Part shown: positions 8,932 through 20,479 of the stretch, piece after piece
Layout of the letters: every line of letters starts with the position of its first letter
How positions within the stretch are numbered: position 1 is the stretch's first letter
Origin: Pantoea brenneri
Lineage (GTDB): Bacteria > Pseudomonadota > Gammaproteobacteria > Enterobacterales > Enterobacteriaceae
Length of the DNA stretch: 64,000 nt
Direction of reading: 5' to 3'
Assembly: GCA_002095305.1 (NCBI GenBank)
Contig: MIEI01000018.1
Span: forward strand, 1-64,000
Position numbers and translations under genes: made by a program
Notes under the pieces: generated by a model
Seen by the model: only the letters and a program-made list of their open reading frames with translations
What the model was told of the DNA's origin: nothing
Database searches by the model: none

Positions 8932-9804
8932 GGCTGACAGTGCATCCTCATCCAGCAACTGACCAATGGCGAACTGTGCGTCGCCGAGCCAGTGCCCGCC
9001 GAACACGTTCGCCCGGTTTAACAGATAATAAAGCTGATAAACCGGCTGACGCTGCGAAAAGCCATCCGGCAGCGGCCAGACAGCGTGGTAGCCCTCGAAG
9101 ATTTGCCGCGGCAGGTCAGGAAACCAGCTCAGCATCGCTAAATCACATTCACGATCGCCCCAGTAACAGGCGGGATCGAAGATCCACGGCCCGGTGGCGC
9201 TGCTGGCGCAGTTAGCGGGCCAGAGATCGCCATGCAGTAAAGAGGGCTGAGGATGATGCGATGCCAGCACCCGCTGCACGCAGGCAATAATCAGTTCAGT
9301 ATCGCCATACTGAATGCCTTTTTCCGCTGCCAGCTGTAGCTGCCAGCCGATGCGCTGCTCAGCAAAGAAAACCGACCAGCGTCGCAGCCAGCTGTTGGGT
9401 TGGGGAGTGGTGGTGATGTTGTTATCAAAGTCGAGTCCGAACTGAGTCTGCTCGCTCCACTGATGCAGATGCGCCAGCTGCTGGCCCAGCTGAAAGGCGC
9501 TCTGGGGATCGAGCGGCTGCGGCTGAATATATTCCAGCAGCAGAAAGCTCTCTTCGCGATGATGACCGACACCATAGACCTTCGGCACCCTGACGGTCTG
9601 GGTGCGGGCCAGCAGTGCCAGCTGATCGGCTTCCCAGGTAAATAGCGACAGCATCTCGCGGCTGTTGCATTTTACGAACACGTCGTGGTCACCGTAGCGG
9701 ATACGCCAGGTGGGATGGACTTCGCCACCGGGCAGGGCGTGACGTTGGGTAATTTCGGCGTTGCCTAACTGCTCGCTTAACAGACGACTAATGGCTGACC
9801 ACAT
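8911..9804 (-). CDS. yniA: fructosamine-kinase-family protein YniA
   Basis: A 297-residue member of the fructosamine kinase/ketosamine-3-kinase family, which repairs glycated amines by phosphorylation. The kinase core shows the P-loop-like LPGGEVHPTWRIRYG, the catalytic loop LLHGDLWPAN and the metal-binding FDPACYWGDRECDLAM. E. coli YniA is about 286 residues; the extra length here is at the C-terminus (DEDALSASQAKPA). The in vivo substrate is not established. It converges with yniB. Confidence 0.9.
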   Translation of the reverse strand: MWSAISRLLSEQLGNAEITQRHALPGGEVHPTWRIRYGDHDVFVKCNSREMLSLFTWEADQLALLARTQTVRVPKVYGVGHHREESFLLLEYIQPQPLDPQSAFQLGQQLAHLHQWSEQTQFGLDFDNNITTTPQPNSWLRRWSVFFAEQRIGWQLQLAAEKGIQYGDTELIIACVQRVLASHHPQPSLLHGDLWPANCASSATGPWIFDPACYWGDRECDLAMLSWFPDLPRQIFEGYHAVWPLPDGFSQRQPVYQLYYLLNRANVFGGHWLGDAQFAIGQLLDEDALSASQAKPA

Positions 9805-9882
9805 CGGGCTATCCTCGTTATTCGCTGCGTAAGTTCGATTGTAGCGCGTAAATATTCACCAAAACCAGCGCGGAAGCACCCT

Positions 9883-10203
9883 TTACTCAGCCGGAGAGGC
9901 GGCAGGGCGATGATCGGCGGCGTCGCGCAGGAACTGCTCAAAGGTGGTGACGGTCACTTCTGGCTTTTGTCCCAGTGCGCTTTCGCCAGCGGCAGCGACC
10001 TGCTGTCGCAGATCGTCTTCCTCCAGCGTGGTAACAATACCAAAGCTATTGGTCCCCAGCTCATGCGGGTGCCCCTCATCATCCGTCAGGGTGGTGGTAA
10101 ACCCGGCAGCAGTCATTGCGCCGGTTAGCTCAAGAATGTCACTTAAGCCAGATTCCTGATACTGCAACGTGACGATATAACGGGTTAAGGAATTGCTGCT
10201 CAT
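9883..10203 (-). CDS. ydiZ: YdiZ-like protein of the GhoS (DUF2622) family
   Basis: A 106-residue acidic protein. The segment LTDDEGHPHELGTNSFGIVTT matches the core of the GhoS family, whose E. coli founder is the RNase antitoxin of the type V GhoT/GhoS pair. Its position beside yniA and before ydiY is that of E. coli ydiZ. I start it at MSSNSLTRYIV (10203), six bases after AGAGG; the preceding in-frame ATG at 10206 is equally possible. No GhoT-like small membrane protein is encoded next to it, so it is probably not part of a toxin pair. RNase activity is not proven for this branch. Confidence 0.7.
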   Translation of the reverse strand: MSSNSLTRYIVTLQYQESGLSDILELTGAMTAAGFTTTLTDDEGHPHELGTNSFGIVTTLEEDDLRQQVAAAGESALGQKPEVTVTTFEQFLRDAADHRPAASPAE

Positions 10204-10555
10204 CATGCACCTCTGGGTAGAGAAACTGAACTGAGCGTAGACCATGGTGAAAAAATGAGCGAGTTATTAAGGGGATGGTGAAAGCATACGCTGACGACGG
10301 AACGTAAAAACCTGTCAACGGCAACGGTTAACGTTCTGAAAAATCTTGTTGCGCAGCGGCTGTATTTTGCTGTGGGGACCACTATAATGCGCCGCGTTAA
10401 TCAGAAGAGTCCCAATTAACATGCGGTTTCAGAGCAATACCACGCATTTCGAGCGAGTTAATATTTTTTTACAAAACTTACCGTAAATTGCATTGATTGC
10501 CCGGCAAAACGCTTCAGACTCTCCGTTTTTTAAACTGTCGCACGGATCACATTTA
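10204..10555. other. intergenic region between ydiZ and ydiY
   Basis: A 352-bp divergent spacer. In E. coli K-12 pfkB lies between these neighbours; no trace of it is present. A TATAAT hexamer near 10382 and an AT-rich tract near 10464-10476 may belong to the ydiY promoter. Nothing else is identifiable. Confidence 0.5.
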
Positions 10556-11317
10556 ATGAAAGCCTTTAATAAGCTGTCTGCTGTTCTTTTGCTCTCCGCC
10601 GGAGCGTTTTGCCACCAGGCACTGGCCGATAATGCCGTATTTACTTCAATGGATGACCCTTCCACGGCGAAAAAACCGTTCGAAGGTTCTGCATCTGCAG
10701 GTTACCTGGCGCAAACCGGTAACACCACCAGTTCATCCATGACCGCTCAGACCAACATGACCTGGTATCAGTCATCGATGGCATACAGCTTATGGGGCAA
10801 CGCAGCGAATACTTCATCAAATGATGAGCGCTCGTCTGAGACCTATAACATCGGTGGCCGTTCACGTTATAACCTCAACTCCTATGACTACCTGTTTGGT
10901 CAGGCAAGCTGGTTAAGCGATCGCTTCAACGGCTACGATTCACGTGATGTGCTGACTGCCGGTTACGGTCGCCAGATTCTGAACGGCCCGGTGCATTCGC
11001 TGCGTGCGGAATTTGGTCCGGGTGTACGTTATGATGACTTCCACGATGGCGGTCATGAAACTAAAGCGCTGGGCTACGGCGCCATCAGCTACCAGTGGCA
11101 GCTGACTGATACCACCAAATTCGTGCAGGGTGTCTCCGTGCTGAGCAGCTTCGGTGAAGACACCACCCTCAACTCTGAAACCGGCCTGCAGGTTGCCATC
11201 AATAGCCACTTCGCGCTGAAGCTGGCTTACAACGTGACCTGGAACAACAATCCACCAGAGTCTGCGCCGGATCGCACCGATACCAAAACCTCTATCATGC
11301 TCTCTTACGCCATGTAA
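10556..11317 (+). CDS. ydiY: YdiY, DUF481 outer-membrane beta-barrel protein
   Basis: A 253-residue exported protein of the DUF481 family, matching E. coli YdiY (acid-inducible). A signal peptide ends near ALADNAVF. The mature part alternates short beta strands: GSASAGYLAQTGNTTSSS, NTSSNDERSSETY, LFGQASWLSDRFNGYDSRDVL and EFGPGVRYD are all conserved. The C-terminus MLSYAM is an outer-membrane-type aromatic ending. The start at 10556 gives a proper signal peptide; an earlier in-frame ATG at 10493 would bury it. The role is unknown. A strong terminator follows. Confidence 0.93.
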   Translation: MKAFNKLSAVLLLSAGAFCHQALADNAVFTSMDDPSTAKKPFEGSASAGYLAQTGNTTSSSMTAQTNMTWYQSSMAYSLWGNAANTSSNDERSSETYNIGGRSRYNLNSYDYLFGQASWLSDRFNGYDSRDVLTAGYGRQILNGPVHSLRAEFGPGVRYDDFHDGGHETKALGYGAISYQWQLTDTTKFVQGVSVLSSFGEDTTLNSETGLQVAINSHFALKLAYNVTWNNNPPESAPDRTDTKTSIMLSYAM

Positions 11318-11342
11318 GGCGGTTTCCCGCAGCAGCATGCCA

Positions 11343-11377
11343 GGCGGTCTGACGATGAGTCAGGCCGCTTTTTTTTG
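11343..11377 (+). terminator. terminator of ydiY
   Basis: Stem GCGGTCTGAC with GTCAGGCCGC (one G-U-type mismatch), then eight T residues. Confidence 0.8.
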
Positions 11378-11522
11378 ATCTCTCCGAGGCTTAGCGAAAA
11401 CGGCATGGGTTTTTCTCGCCCGGGAAAACTGCTATCATCGCTTCCGCACTGAAATCCTGGCGACATTCCGACACTGTGGGTCTGACATAACGCCGGGTCA
11501 TTAAATTTACATGATGTTGCAT

Positions 11523-11543
11523 GTAAGCTTTCGTGTGGCTTAC
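11523..11543 (+). promoter_or_regulatory. thrS translational operator (tRNA-Thr anticodon mimic)
   Basis: Hairpin GTAAGC/GCTTAC (11523-11528 with 11538-11543) with loop TTTCGTGTG, which holds the Thr anticodon CGU. In E. coli the same leader hairpin is bound by threonyl-tRNA synthetase to block its own translation. It lies 22 bases before the thrS ATG. Confidence 0.85.
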
Positions 11544-11564
11544 CACTGCAATTAAGGATATGAA

Positions 11565-13493
11565 ATGCCTGTAATTACGCTTCCTGATGGCAGCCAGCGT
11601 GTATTTGATCGCCCTGTCAGCGTGATGGATATCGCGCTGGACATCGGCCCGGGATTAGCAAAAGCCTGCATCGCGGGTCGCGTTAATGGTGAACTGGTTG
11701 ATGCTGTCGATCCCATCACTGAAGATGCGTCCGTTGCGATCATTACCGCAAAAGACGAAGCGGGTCTGGAAATCATCCGTCACTCCTGCGCGCACCTGTT
11801 AGGGCATGCGATTAAGCAGCTGTGGCCGGATACCAAAATGGCTATCGGTCCGGTGATTGATAACGGCTTCTATTATGATGTCGATATTGATCGTACTCTG
11901 ACCCAGGAAGATATCGACCTGCTGGAAAAACGCATGCATCAGTTGGCTGAAACCAACTATGACGTGGTGAAGAAAAAAGTCAGCTGGCAGGAAGCGCGCG
12001 ACGTGTTCGCGGCGCGGGGTGAAGTCTACAAGACCACCATTCTTGATGAAAACATCAGCCACGATGACCATCCTGGCCTTTATCATCACGAAGAATATGT
12101 CGACATGTGCCGCGGTCCGCACGTGCCGAACATGCGTTTCTGTCATCATTTCAAGCTGCAGAAAATCTCCGGTGCCTACTGGCGCGGCGACAGCAATAAC
12201 AAAATGCTGCAGCGTATTTATGGCACCGCGTGGGCAGACAAGAAGCAACTGGCCGCCTATCTGCAGCGTCTGGAAGAGGCGGCGAAGCGTGACCATCGTA
12301 AGATTGGTAAGCAGCTTGACCTCTACCACATGCAGGAAGAAGCGCCGGGCATGGTATTCTGGCATAATGACGGCTGGACCATCTTCCGCGAGCTGGAAGT
12401 GTTTGTCCGCAGCAAGCTAAAAGAGTACCAGTACCAGGAAGTCAAAGGTCCATTCATGATGGATCGCGTGTTGTGGGAAAAAACCGGGCACTGGGAAAAC
12501 TACAAAGAAGCGATGTTCACCACCTCGTCTGAGAACCGTGAATATTGCATCAAGCCGATGAACTGTCCTGGGCATGTTCAGATCTTTAATCAGGGTCTGA
12601 AATCCTACCGTGACCTGCCGCTGCGCATGGCGGAGTTTGGTAGCTGTCACCGTAATGAGCCATCAGGAGCGCTGCACGGTCTGATGCGCGTTCGTGGCTT
12701 TACCCAGGACGATGCACACGTCTTCTGTACTGAAGAGCAGGTGCGTGACGAAGTGAATAGCTGTATCCGCATGGTTTATGACATGTACAGCACCTTCGGC
12801 TTTGAAAAGATTGTGGTGAAATTGTCCACCCGTCCTGAAAAGCGTATCGGCACTGATGAAATGTGGGACCGTGCTGAGGAAGATCTGGCCGCCGCGCTGA
12901 ACGAGAACAACATTGAGTTTGAGTTCCAGCCAGGCGAAGGTGCGTTCTACGGTCCTAAAATTGAGTTTACTTTGTACGATTGTCTTGATCGCGCCTGGCA
13001 GTGCGGAACAGTTCAGCTAGACTTTTCCCTGCCAAAACGCCTTGAAGCAACCTACGTGGGCGAAAACAACGATCGTCAGACGCCAGTGATGATTCACCGT
13101 GCGATTCTGGGGTCGATGGAGCGTTTCATCGGTATACTGACCGAAGAATTCGCTGGTTTCTTCCCAAGCTGGCTGGCACCGCTGCAAGTCGTGGTAATGA
13201 ATATTACCGATGGACAAGCAGAATATGTTGAGTCTTTGACGCGTAAGCTGCAGAATGCTGGCATTCGTGTGAAGGCAGACTTGAGAAATGAGAAGATAGG
13301 CTTTAAAATCCGCGAGCATACATTACGTCGCGTCCCTTATATGTTGGTCTGCGGTGATAAAGAGGTGGAAGCTGGCAAAGTGGCCGTTCGCACCCGCCGT
13401 GGTAAAGACCTTGGGTCGATGGATGTCGATGTGTTTGTTGAGAAACTTCAACAAGAGATTCGCAGCCGAAATCTTCACCAATTGGAGGAATAA
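11565..13493 (+). CDS. thrS: threonyl-tRNA synthetase
   Basis: A 642-residue class II synthetase, exactly the E. coli length. The order is: TGS domain (about 1-61), the editing domain with the HxxxH zinc site in [16 protein letters not shown], the catalytic core with MNCPGHV (zinc Cys), motif 2 region [17 protein letters not shown], and the C-terminal anticodon-binding domain from about 535. The essential enzyme charges tRNA-Thr and edits Ser-tRNA-Thr. It is the first gene of thrS-infC-rpmI-rplT and carries its autoregulatory operator just upstream. Start ATG at 11565 follows AAGGAT. Confidence 0.98.
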   Translation: MPVITLPDGSQRVFDRPVSVMDIALDIGPGLAKACIAGRVNGELVDAVDPITEDASVAIITAKDEAGLEIIRHSCAHLLGHAIKQLWPDTKMAIGPVIDNGFYYDVDIDRTLTQEDIDLLEKRMHQLAETNYDVVKKKVSWQEARDVFAARGEVYKTTILDENISHDDHPGLYHHEEYVDMCRGPHVPNMRFCHHFKLQKISGAYWRGDSNNKMLQRIYGTAWADKKQLAAYLQRLEEAAKRDHRKIGKQLDLYHMQEEAPGMVFWHNDGWTIFRELEVFVRSKLKEYQYQEVKGPFMMDRVLWEKTGHWENYKEAMFTTSSENREYCIKPMNCPGHVQIFNQGLKSYRDLPLRMAEFGSCHRNEPSGALHGLMRVRGFTQDDAHVFCTEEQVRDEVNSCIRMVYDMYSTFGFEKIVVKLSTRPEKRIGTDEMWDRAEEDLAAALNENNIEFEFQPGEGAFYGPKIEFTLYDCLDRAWQCGTVQLDFSLPKRLEATYVGENNDRQTPVMIHRAILGSMERFIGILTEEFAGFFPSWLAPLQVVVMNITDGQAEYVESLTRKLQNAGIRVKADLRNEKIGFKIREHTLRRVPYMLVCGDKEVEAGKVAVRTRRGKDLGSMDVDVFVEKLQQEIRSRNLHQLEE

Positions 13494-13496
13494 AGT

Positions 13497-14048
13497 ATTA
13501 AAGGCGGAAAACGAGTACTACCGACGCGTCCGAACAAAATCAACAGTGAAATCCGTGCAACTGAAGTGCGCTTAACAGGCATGGATGGCGAGCCGATTGG
13601 CATTGTCACATTACGCGAAGCTTTGGAAAAAGCCGAGGAAGCGGGTGTTGATTTAGTAGAAATCAGCCCGAACGCCGAACCGCCGGTCTGCCGCATCATG
13701 GATTACGGCAAGTTCCTCTATGAAAAAAGCAAATCTTCTAAGGAACAGAAGAAGAAGCAAAAAGTTATTCAGGTTAAGGAAATCAAATTCCGTCCTGGAA
13801 CCGATGATGGCGACTATCAGGTCAAACTACGCAACCTGATTCGCTTTCTGGAAGAAGGCGATAAAGCCAAAATCACGCTGCGTTTTCGCGGTCGTGAGAT
13901 GGCGCACCAGCAGATCGGTATGGAAGTGCTTAACCGCGTCCGTAAAGACCTGTGTGAAGATCTGGATTTGGCCATTGTCGAATCCTTCCCTTCGAAGATC
14001 GAAGGCCGCCAGATGATCATGGTGCTCGCTCCTAAGAAGAAACAGTAG
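13497..14048 (+). CDS. infC: translation initiation factor IF-3 (AUU start)
   Basis: IF-3 binds the 30S subunit, prevents premature subunit joining and rejects non-canonical start codons. The gene begins with the rare codon ATT at 13497, three bases after the thrS stop and preceded by GGAGGAA, the arrangement found in E. coli where the AUU start lets IF-3 repress itself. The 183-residue product opens [20 protein letters not shown] and ends VLAPKKKQ. Choosing the first ATG (13566) would remove the conserved N-terminal segment. The C-terminal domain [20 protein letters not shown] is fully conserved. Confidence 0.97.
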   Translation: MKGGKRVLPTRPNKINSEIRATEVRLTGMDGEPIGIVTLREALEKAEEAGVDLVEISPNAEPPVCRIMDYGKFLYEKSKSSKEQKKKQKVIQVKEIKFRPGTDDGDYQVKLRNLIRFLEEGDKAKITLRFRGREMAHQQIGMEVLNRVRKDLCEDLDLAIVESFPSKIEGRQMIMVLAPKKKQ

Positions 14049-14094
14049 GCTTTCAAGTAACATTGGCCGCGCAGCGTTCGCGCTGTGCGGTTAA

Positions 14095-14346
<252 letters not shown>

Positions 14347-14371
14347 GTCCATTTTTTTAAACAGAATATAG

Positions 14372-14743
<372 letters not shown>

Positions 14744-14751
14744 GCCGGATG

Positions 14752-14777
14752 AAAAAGGGAGCTTGCTCCCTTTTTTA
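14752..14777 (+). terminator. terminator after rplT
   Basis: Ten-base-pair stem AAAAGGGAGC/GCTCCCTTTT (14753-14762 with 14765-14774) running into T residues. Confidence 0.85.
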
Positions 14778-14865
14778 TTGCCTGTAACTCGCGCAAAAGA
14801 TTGACATTTTCTTCGCCACGCATTTCAATAGTACCCTCATGATTCATGACAAGGTAACCGCAAGC

Positions 14866-14910
14866 ATGACTGCTGCTATTTTCCGTTTCTTTTTTTACTT
14901 TAGCGCCTGA
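14866..14910 (+). CDS. pheM: phe-tRNA synthetase operon leader peptide PheM
   Basis: A 14-codon peptide MTAAIFRFFFYFSA with five Phe codons, followed by a terminator hairpin at 14958-14984. This is the classical attenuation leader of pheST: when Phe-tRNA is scarce the ribosome stalls on the Phe codons and an antiterminator forms. The peptide length matches E. coli PheM. Confidence 0.95.
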   Translation: MTAAIFRFFFYFSA

Positions 14911-14957
14911 CATTCGGGGGCTTTTGCGCATAAGAAGAGAAACGAAAAATCGCGCTG

Positions 14958-14985
14958 AAAGCCTCCCTCGTGGAGGCTTTTTTGT
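14958..14985 (+). terminator. pheST attenuator terminator
   Basis: Nine-base-pair stem AAAGCCTCC/GGAGGCTTT (14958-14966 with 14972-14980) then a T-run, 47 bases after the pheM stop. Confidence 0.9.
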
Positions 14986-15039
14986 TTCTGGCGCTAGCAT
15001 ATTGGACCGGCAGGTCCCAACGAGAACTGACCAGCCTGA

Positions 15040-16041
<1,002 letters not shown>

Positions 16042-16055
16042 GGGCAGGTTATCCA

Positions 16056-18442
16056 ATGAAATTCAGTGAACTCTGGTTACGCGAATGGGTAAATCCAGCC
16101 CTGGACAGCGCGGCGCTGTCTGAGCAAATTACCATGCCGGCCTGGAAGTGGATGGCGTGGACCCGGTCGCGGGCGCGTTCCACGGCGTGGTAGTAGGTGA
16201 AGTTGTGGAGTGCGGTCAGCACCCGAACGCCGACAAACTGCGCGTCACCAAAATCAACACCGGCGGCGATCGCCTGCTGGATATCGTCTGTGGCGCGCCA
16301 AACTGCCGTCAGGGCCTGAAAGTCGCCGTGGCGACCGTGGGTGCCGTACTGCCGGGTGATTTCAAAATCAAAGCCGCAAAACTGCGTGGCGAACCGTCCG
16401 AGGGCATGCTCTGCTCGTTCTCCGAACTGGGTATTTCCGACGATCACAACGGCATTATCGAACTGCCTGCGGATGCGCCGATTGGGACTGACATCCGCGA
16501 CTATCTGCAGCTGGATGACAACACCATCGAAATCAGCGTCACGCCGAACCGCGCCGACTGTCTGGGCATTATCGGTATTGCGCGTGATGTGGCCGTCCTG
16601 AATGGCCTGCCGCTCAACATGCCGGAGATCCAGCCGGTAGCGGCGACGCTGAACGAGACCTTCCCGATTCGGGTGGATGCAACCGAAGCCTGTCCGCGCT
16701 ATCTGGGCCGCGTCGTGAAAGGCGTGAACGTCACGGCGGCGACTCCGCTGTGGATGAAAGAGAAGCTGCGTCGCTGTGGCATTCGTTCTATCGACCCTAT
16801 CGTTGATATCACCAACTATGTGCTGCTGGAGCTGGGTCAGCCGATGCACGCCTTTGATCTCGACCGTATTGATGGCGGGATTGTGGTGCGGATGGCGAAA
16901 GAGGGGGAAACCCTGACGCTGCTGGACGGCACCGAAGCCACTTTACAGAGCGACACCCTGGTGATCGCCGATCACCAGAAAGCGCTGGCGATGGCCGGTA
17001 TTTTTGGCGGCGAGCATTCCGGTGTGAACAGCGAAACGCAGAATATCCTGTTTGAGTGCGCCTATTTCGACCCGCTCTCGATTACCGGCCGCGCACGTCG
17101 TCACGGTTTACACACTGATGCGTCACATCGTTATGAGCGTGGCGTCGATCCGGCTCTGCAGCAGATGGCGCTGGAGCGTGCGACCGCGCTGCTGTTAGAC
17201 ATCTGTGGTGGTGAAGCGGGTCCGATCATCGATCAGACCCATCAGGCCGCGTTACCGCCGCAGGCCACCATTACCCTGCGTCGTGAGAAGCTGGACCGTC
17301 TGATTGGACACGTTATCCCGGATCAGCAGGTGACGGATATTCTGACCCGCCTCGGTTGCCAGGTGAGCGCCGCTGAGGGCCAGTGGCAGGCGGTTGCGCC
17401 GAGCTGGCGTTTTGATATGGCGATTGAAGAAGATCTGGTTGAAGAAGTCGCCCGTATCTATGGCTACAACAACATTCCGGACGTGCCGGTACAGGCCGGC
17501 CTGGTGATGACCCGCCACCGCGAAGCAAATCTGTCGCTGAAGCGTGCCAAAACTCTGTTGGTCGATAAAGGCTATCAGGAAGCGATTACCTACAGCTTTG
17601 TGGACCCGAAAATTCAGCAGCTGCTGCATCCGGGTGAAGAGGCACTGTTGCTGCCCAGCCCGATCTCCAGCGATATGTCGACCATGCGTCTCTCTCTGTG
17701 GACCGGCTTACTGAGTGCGGTGGTCTACAACCAGAACCGTCAGCAGAGCCGGGTGCGCCTGTTTGAGAGCGGCCTGCGCTTTGTGCCGGATAGTCAGGCC
17801 GATCTTGGCATCCGTCAGGATCTTATGCTGGCTGGCGTACTGAGCGGCAACCGCGCTGAAGAGCACTGGGATCTGGCGCGCCAGACGGTTGACTTCTATG
17901 ATTTAAAAGGCGATTTAGAATCGCTGCTCGATTTAACTGGCAAACTGGACGACATCAGCTTCCGGGCTGAAGCGAATCCGGCGTTGCATCCAGGACAGAG
18001 CGCTGCGATTTATTTGCATGATGAACGAATCGGATTTATCGGAGTGGTTCATCCTGAGCTGGAACGTAAGCTTGATCTCAATGGTCGCACCTTAGTCTTT
18101 GAACTGCTTTGGAATAAGGTCGCAGACCGCGTCCTGCCTGACGCGCGCGAGATTTCACGCTTCCCGGCGAACCGTCGTGATATTGCCGTTGTGGTGGCTG
18201 AAAACGTCCCTGCAGCAGATATCATCGCGGAGTGTAAGAAAGTTGGCGTAAATCAGGTAGTTGGCGTAAACTTGTTTGACGTGTACCGCGGTAAGGGCGT
18301 TTCTGAGGGTTACAAGAGCCTCGCAATCAGCCTGATTTTGCAGGATACCAGCCGGACACTCGAAGAAGAGGAGATTGCCGCGACCGTTGGCAAATGCGTT
18401 GCGGCATTAAAAGAGCGATTCCAGGCAACCTTGAGGGATTGA
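16056..18442 (+). CDS. pheT: phenylalanyl-tRNA synthetase beta subunit, frameshifted in this sequence
   Basis: PheT provides tRNA binding and editing for the essential alpha2-beta2 enzyme. From the ATG at 16056 the frame reads [18 protein letters not shown] up to codon 27, then the sequence ATGCCGGCC lacks one G compared with the ATGGCCGGC expected for Met-Ala-Gly-Leu-Glu-Val-Asp. The rest, from 16137, continues in the -1 frame to the stop with all domains intact: tRNA-binding domain, B3/B4 editing domain, B5 and the C-terminal FDX-ACB domain. Restoring one base gives 795 residues, the E. coli length. A GTG at 16148 could start a product lacking about 31 residues, but without a ribosome site. 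Sequencing error is likely because the gene is essential in relatives. Confidence 0.9.
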
Positions 18443-18446
18443 ACCT

Positions 18447-18749
18447 ATGGCGCTTACAAAAGCTGAAATGTCAGAGTACCTGTTTGAGAAACTCGGGCTG
18501 AGCAAACGCGATGCAAAAGAGTTAGTGGAGCTGTTTTTCGAAGAGGTACGCCGCGCTTTGGAAAATGGAGAACAGGTAAAACTGTCTGGGTTTGGCAATT
18601 TCGACCTGCGCGACAAAAACCAGCGTCCTGGCAGAAACCCGAAAACGGGGGAAGATATTCCGATTACTGCGCGTCGCGTAGTGACCTTCCGCCCAGGGCA
18701 GAAGCTGAAAAGCCGCGTAGAGAACGCTACACCCAAAGAGACTGACTGA
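18447..18749 (+). CDS. ihfA: integration host factor alpha subunit
   Basis: A 100-residue DNA-bending protein of the HU/IHF family, one half of the IHF heterodimer. The beta-arm sequence [14 protein letters not shown] carries the intercalating Pro, and the body [13 protein letters not shown] is conserved. The gene follows pheT by four bases in the same operon, as in E. coli, and ends at a strong terminator. The nucleoid-associated protein takes part in site-specific recombination and transcription control. Confidence 0.98.
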
Positions 18750-18761
18750 TTTCAGCGTTTC

Positions 18762-18788
18762 AAAAAGGCCGCGCAAGCGGCCTTTTTT
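18762..18788 (+). terminator. terminator after ihfA
   Basis: Stem AAAAAGGCCGC/GCGGCCTTTTTT (18762-18772 with 18777-18787) with a GCAA tetraloop. Confidence 0.88.
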
Positions 18789-18910
18789 CATTTCAGGCAT
18801 TCCCGGCCTCACGCTTCCCGGCAACCGCGCCGGTGCGCATCACCAGCAGCCTTTCTTTTTTCTGCAATCCCTCTACAATCAAATCTCTGTTTTCTCAGCT
18901 AATCCTGCTT

Positions 18911-19894
18911 ATGTCTTTGCTAGACCAGCTTGCTCACCAGGCCGATCGCCGTAGCCAGAAATGGCTGGCGGGGCTGGCTATTGCGCTGCTTGCGCTACTT
19001 ATTGTCAGCCTGTGCGCTGGCGACAGCTGGATTGCGCCGTCACACTGGCTCAATGACAGCAGCAGGCTGTTTGTCTGGCAGCTGCGGCTGCCGCGCAGCG
19101 TGGCTGTGATGCTGGTGGGCGCCTCACTGGCGTTATGCGGCGTGGTGATGCAGGCACTGTTTACCAATCCCCTGGCCGAGCCGGGACTGCTTGGCGTCTC
19201 GAATGGTGCCGGGATAGGGCTGGTGCTCGGGGTACTGCTCGGCAGCGGCTCACTGTGGAGCCTGAGCCTGGCGGCGATGGCCGGTGCGCTGATCATCACC
19301 TTAATACTGTTGCATTTCGCCCATCGCCAGCTCTCCGTGACCCGGCTGCTGCTGACCGGCGTTGCGCTGGGCATCATCTGCAGCGCTATCATGACCTGGG
19401 CGGTTTACTTCAGCACCAGTCTTGATTTACGTCAGCTGATGTACTGGATGATGGGCGGCTTCAGCGGTATTGACTGGCGCTACGGCTGGATGATGCTGGC
19501 CTTATTGCCGGTGATGCTGGCGCTGAACGGCAGCGGCCGGATACTGAATTTACTGGCACTGGGCGAGACTTCGGCACGCCAGCTTGGCCTGTCGCTGTTC
19601 TGCTGGCGCAATCTGCTGGTGCTGGCGATGGGCTGGCTGGTGGGCGTTAGCGTCGCCATGGCCGGGGCCATCGGCTTTGTCGGGCTGGTGATCCCACATC
19701 TGCTGCGCCTGAGCGGCATCAGCGATCACCGTTATCTGCTGCCGGCGTCCGCGCTGGCCGGTGCCAGTGTGCTGCTGGGCGCCGACATCGTCGCCCGCCT
19801 GGCACTGACCGCAGCTGAATTACCGATTGGCGTGGTGACCGCAACGCTCGGTGCACCGTTGTTTATTGCATTACTGGTGAAATCTTCACGCTAG
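18911..19894 (+). CDS. btuC: vitamin B12 ABC transporter permease BtuC
   Basis: A 327-residue FecCD-family permease with about ten membrane helices. With BtuD and the periplasmic BtuF it imports cobalamin across the inner membrane. Conserved stretches include [51 protein letters not shown] and the coupling-helix region. I start it at [14 protein letters not shown] (18911), matching the length of E. coli BtuC (326); the in-frame ATG at 18833 lies only 45 bp after the ihfA terminator. No cobalamin riboswitch is visible upstream. btuE and btuD follow in an operon. Confidence 0.95.
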   Translation: MSLLDQLAHQADRRSQKWLAGLAIALLALLIVSLCAGDSWIAPSHWLNDSSRLFVWQLRLPRSVAVMLVGASLALCGVVMQALFTNPLAEPGLLGVSNGAGIGLVLGVLLGSGSLWSLSLAAMAGALIITLILLHFAHRQLSVTRLLLTGVALGIICSAIMTWAVYFSTSLDLRQLMYWMMGGFSGIDWRYGWMMLALLPVMLALNGSGRILNLLALGETSARQLGLSLFCWRNLLVLAMGWLVGVSVAMAGAIGFVGLVIPHLLRLSGISDHRYLLPASALAGASVLLGADIVARLALTAAELPIGVVTATLGAPLFIALLVKSSR

Positions 19895-19933
19895 CCTCGG
19901 CTGGTTATTTAACATCCACGATAGGAATCCAGA

Positions 19934-20479
19934 ATGAGCATTTATCAAACTGAACTGGTTACGCTTGATGGGGAAAAAACCACGCTGTCACAGTGGCAGG
20001 GCAAGGTACTGCTGGTGGTCAATGTCGCCTCTAAATGCGGTCTGACGCCGCAATATGAAGAGCTGGAGAATCTGCAAAAAGCCTGGCAGGATCAGGGTTT
20101 CAGCGTGCTGGGCTTTCCCTGCAACCAGTTTCTTGAGCAAGAGCCGGGCAGCAGTGAGGAGATCAAAACCTTCTGCAGCACCACTTATGGCGTGACGTTT
20201 CCGATGTTTGAAAAAACCGAGGTTAATGGCGAACAACGCCATCCGCTCTATGCCCAGCTGGTGGCGGCACGACCTGACGCCGTGCGTCCGGAAGGCAGTG
20301 GTTTTTATGAGCGCCAGGTGAGCAAAGGCCGGGGCCCGAAAGCGCCAGGAGATATCCTGTGGAACTTCGAAAAATTCCTGATTGGCCGTGACGGCACGGT
20401 TATTCAGCGTTTTGCACCTGATATGACGCCGGAAGATCCGATCATTCTGGAGACCATCAAGCAGGCGCTGGCAAAATAA
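19934..20479 (+). CDS. btuE: glutathione/thioredoxin peroxidase BtuE
   Basis: A 181-residue glutathione-peroxidase-family protein with a Cys (not selenocysteine) active site in NVASKCGLTPQYEEL, the Gln motif FPCNQFLEQEPG and the Trp motif ILWNFEKFLI. Despite its name the protein is not needed for B12 transport; the E. coli enzyme reduces hydroperoxides using thioredoxin or glutathione. It sits between btuC and btuD, with its TAA directly abutting the btuD ATG. The ribosome site is AGGAATCCAG. Confidence 0.96.
   Translation: MSIYQTELVTLDGEKTTLSQWQGKVLLVVNVASKCGLTPQYEELENLQKAWQDQGFSVLGFPCNQFLEQEPGSSEEIKTFCSTTYGVTFPMFEKTEVNGEQRHPLYAQLVAARPDAVRPEGSGFYERQVSKGRGPKAPGDILWNFEKFLIGRDGTVIQRFAPDMTPEDPIILETIKQALAK

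Noticed and set aside
9805..9882. GhoT-like toxin gene beside the GhoS-family protein
   Set aside because: The gap holds no frame of adequate length with a membrane helix.
18789..18910. Possible cobalamin riboswitch before btuC
   Set aside because: The spacer after the ihfA terminator is too short, about 120 bp, and lacks a B12-box-like sequence.
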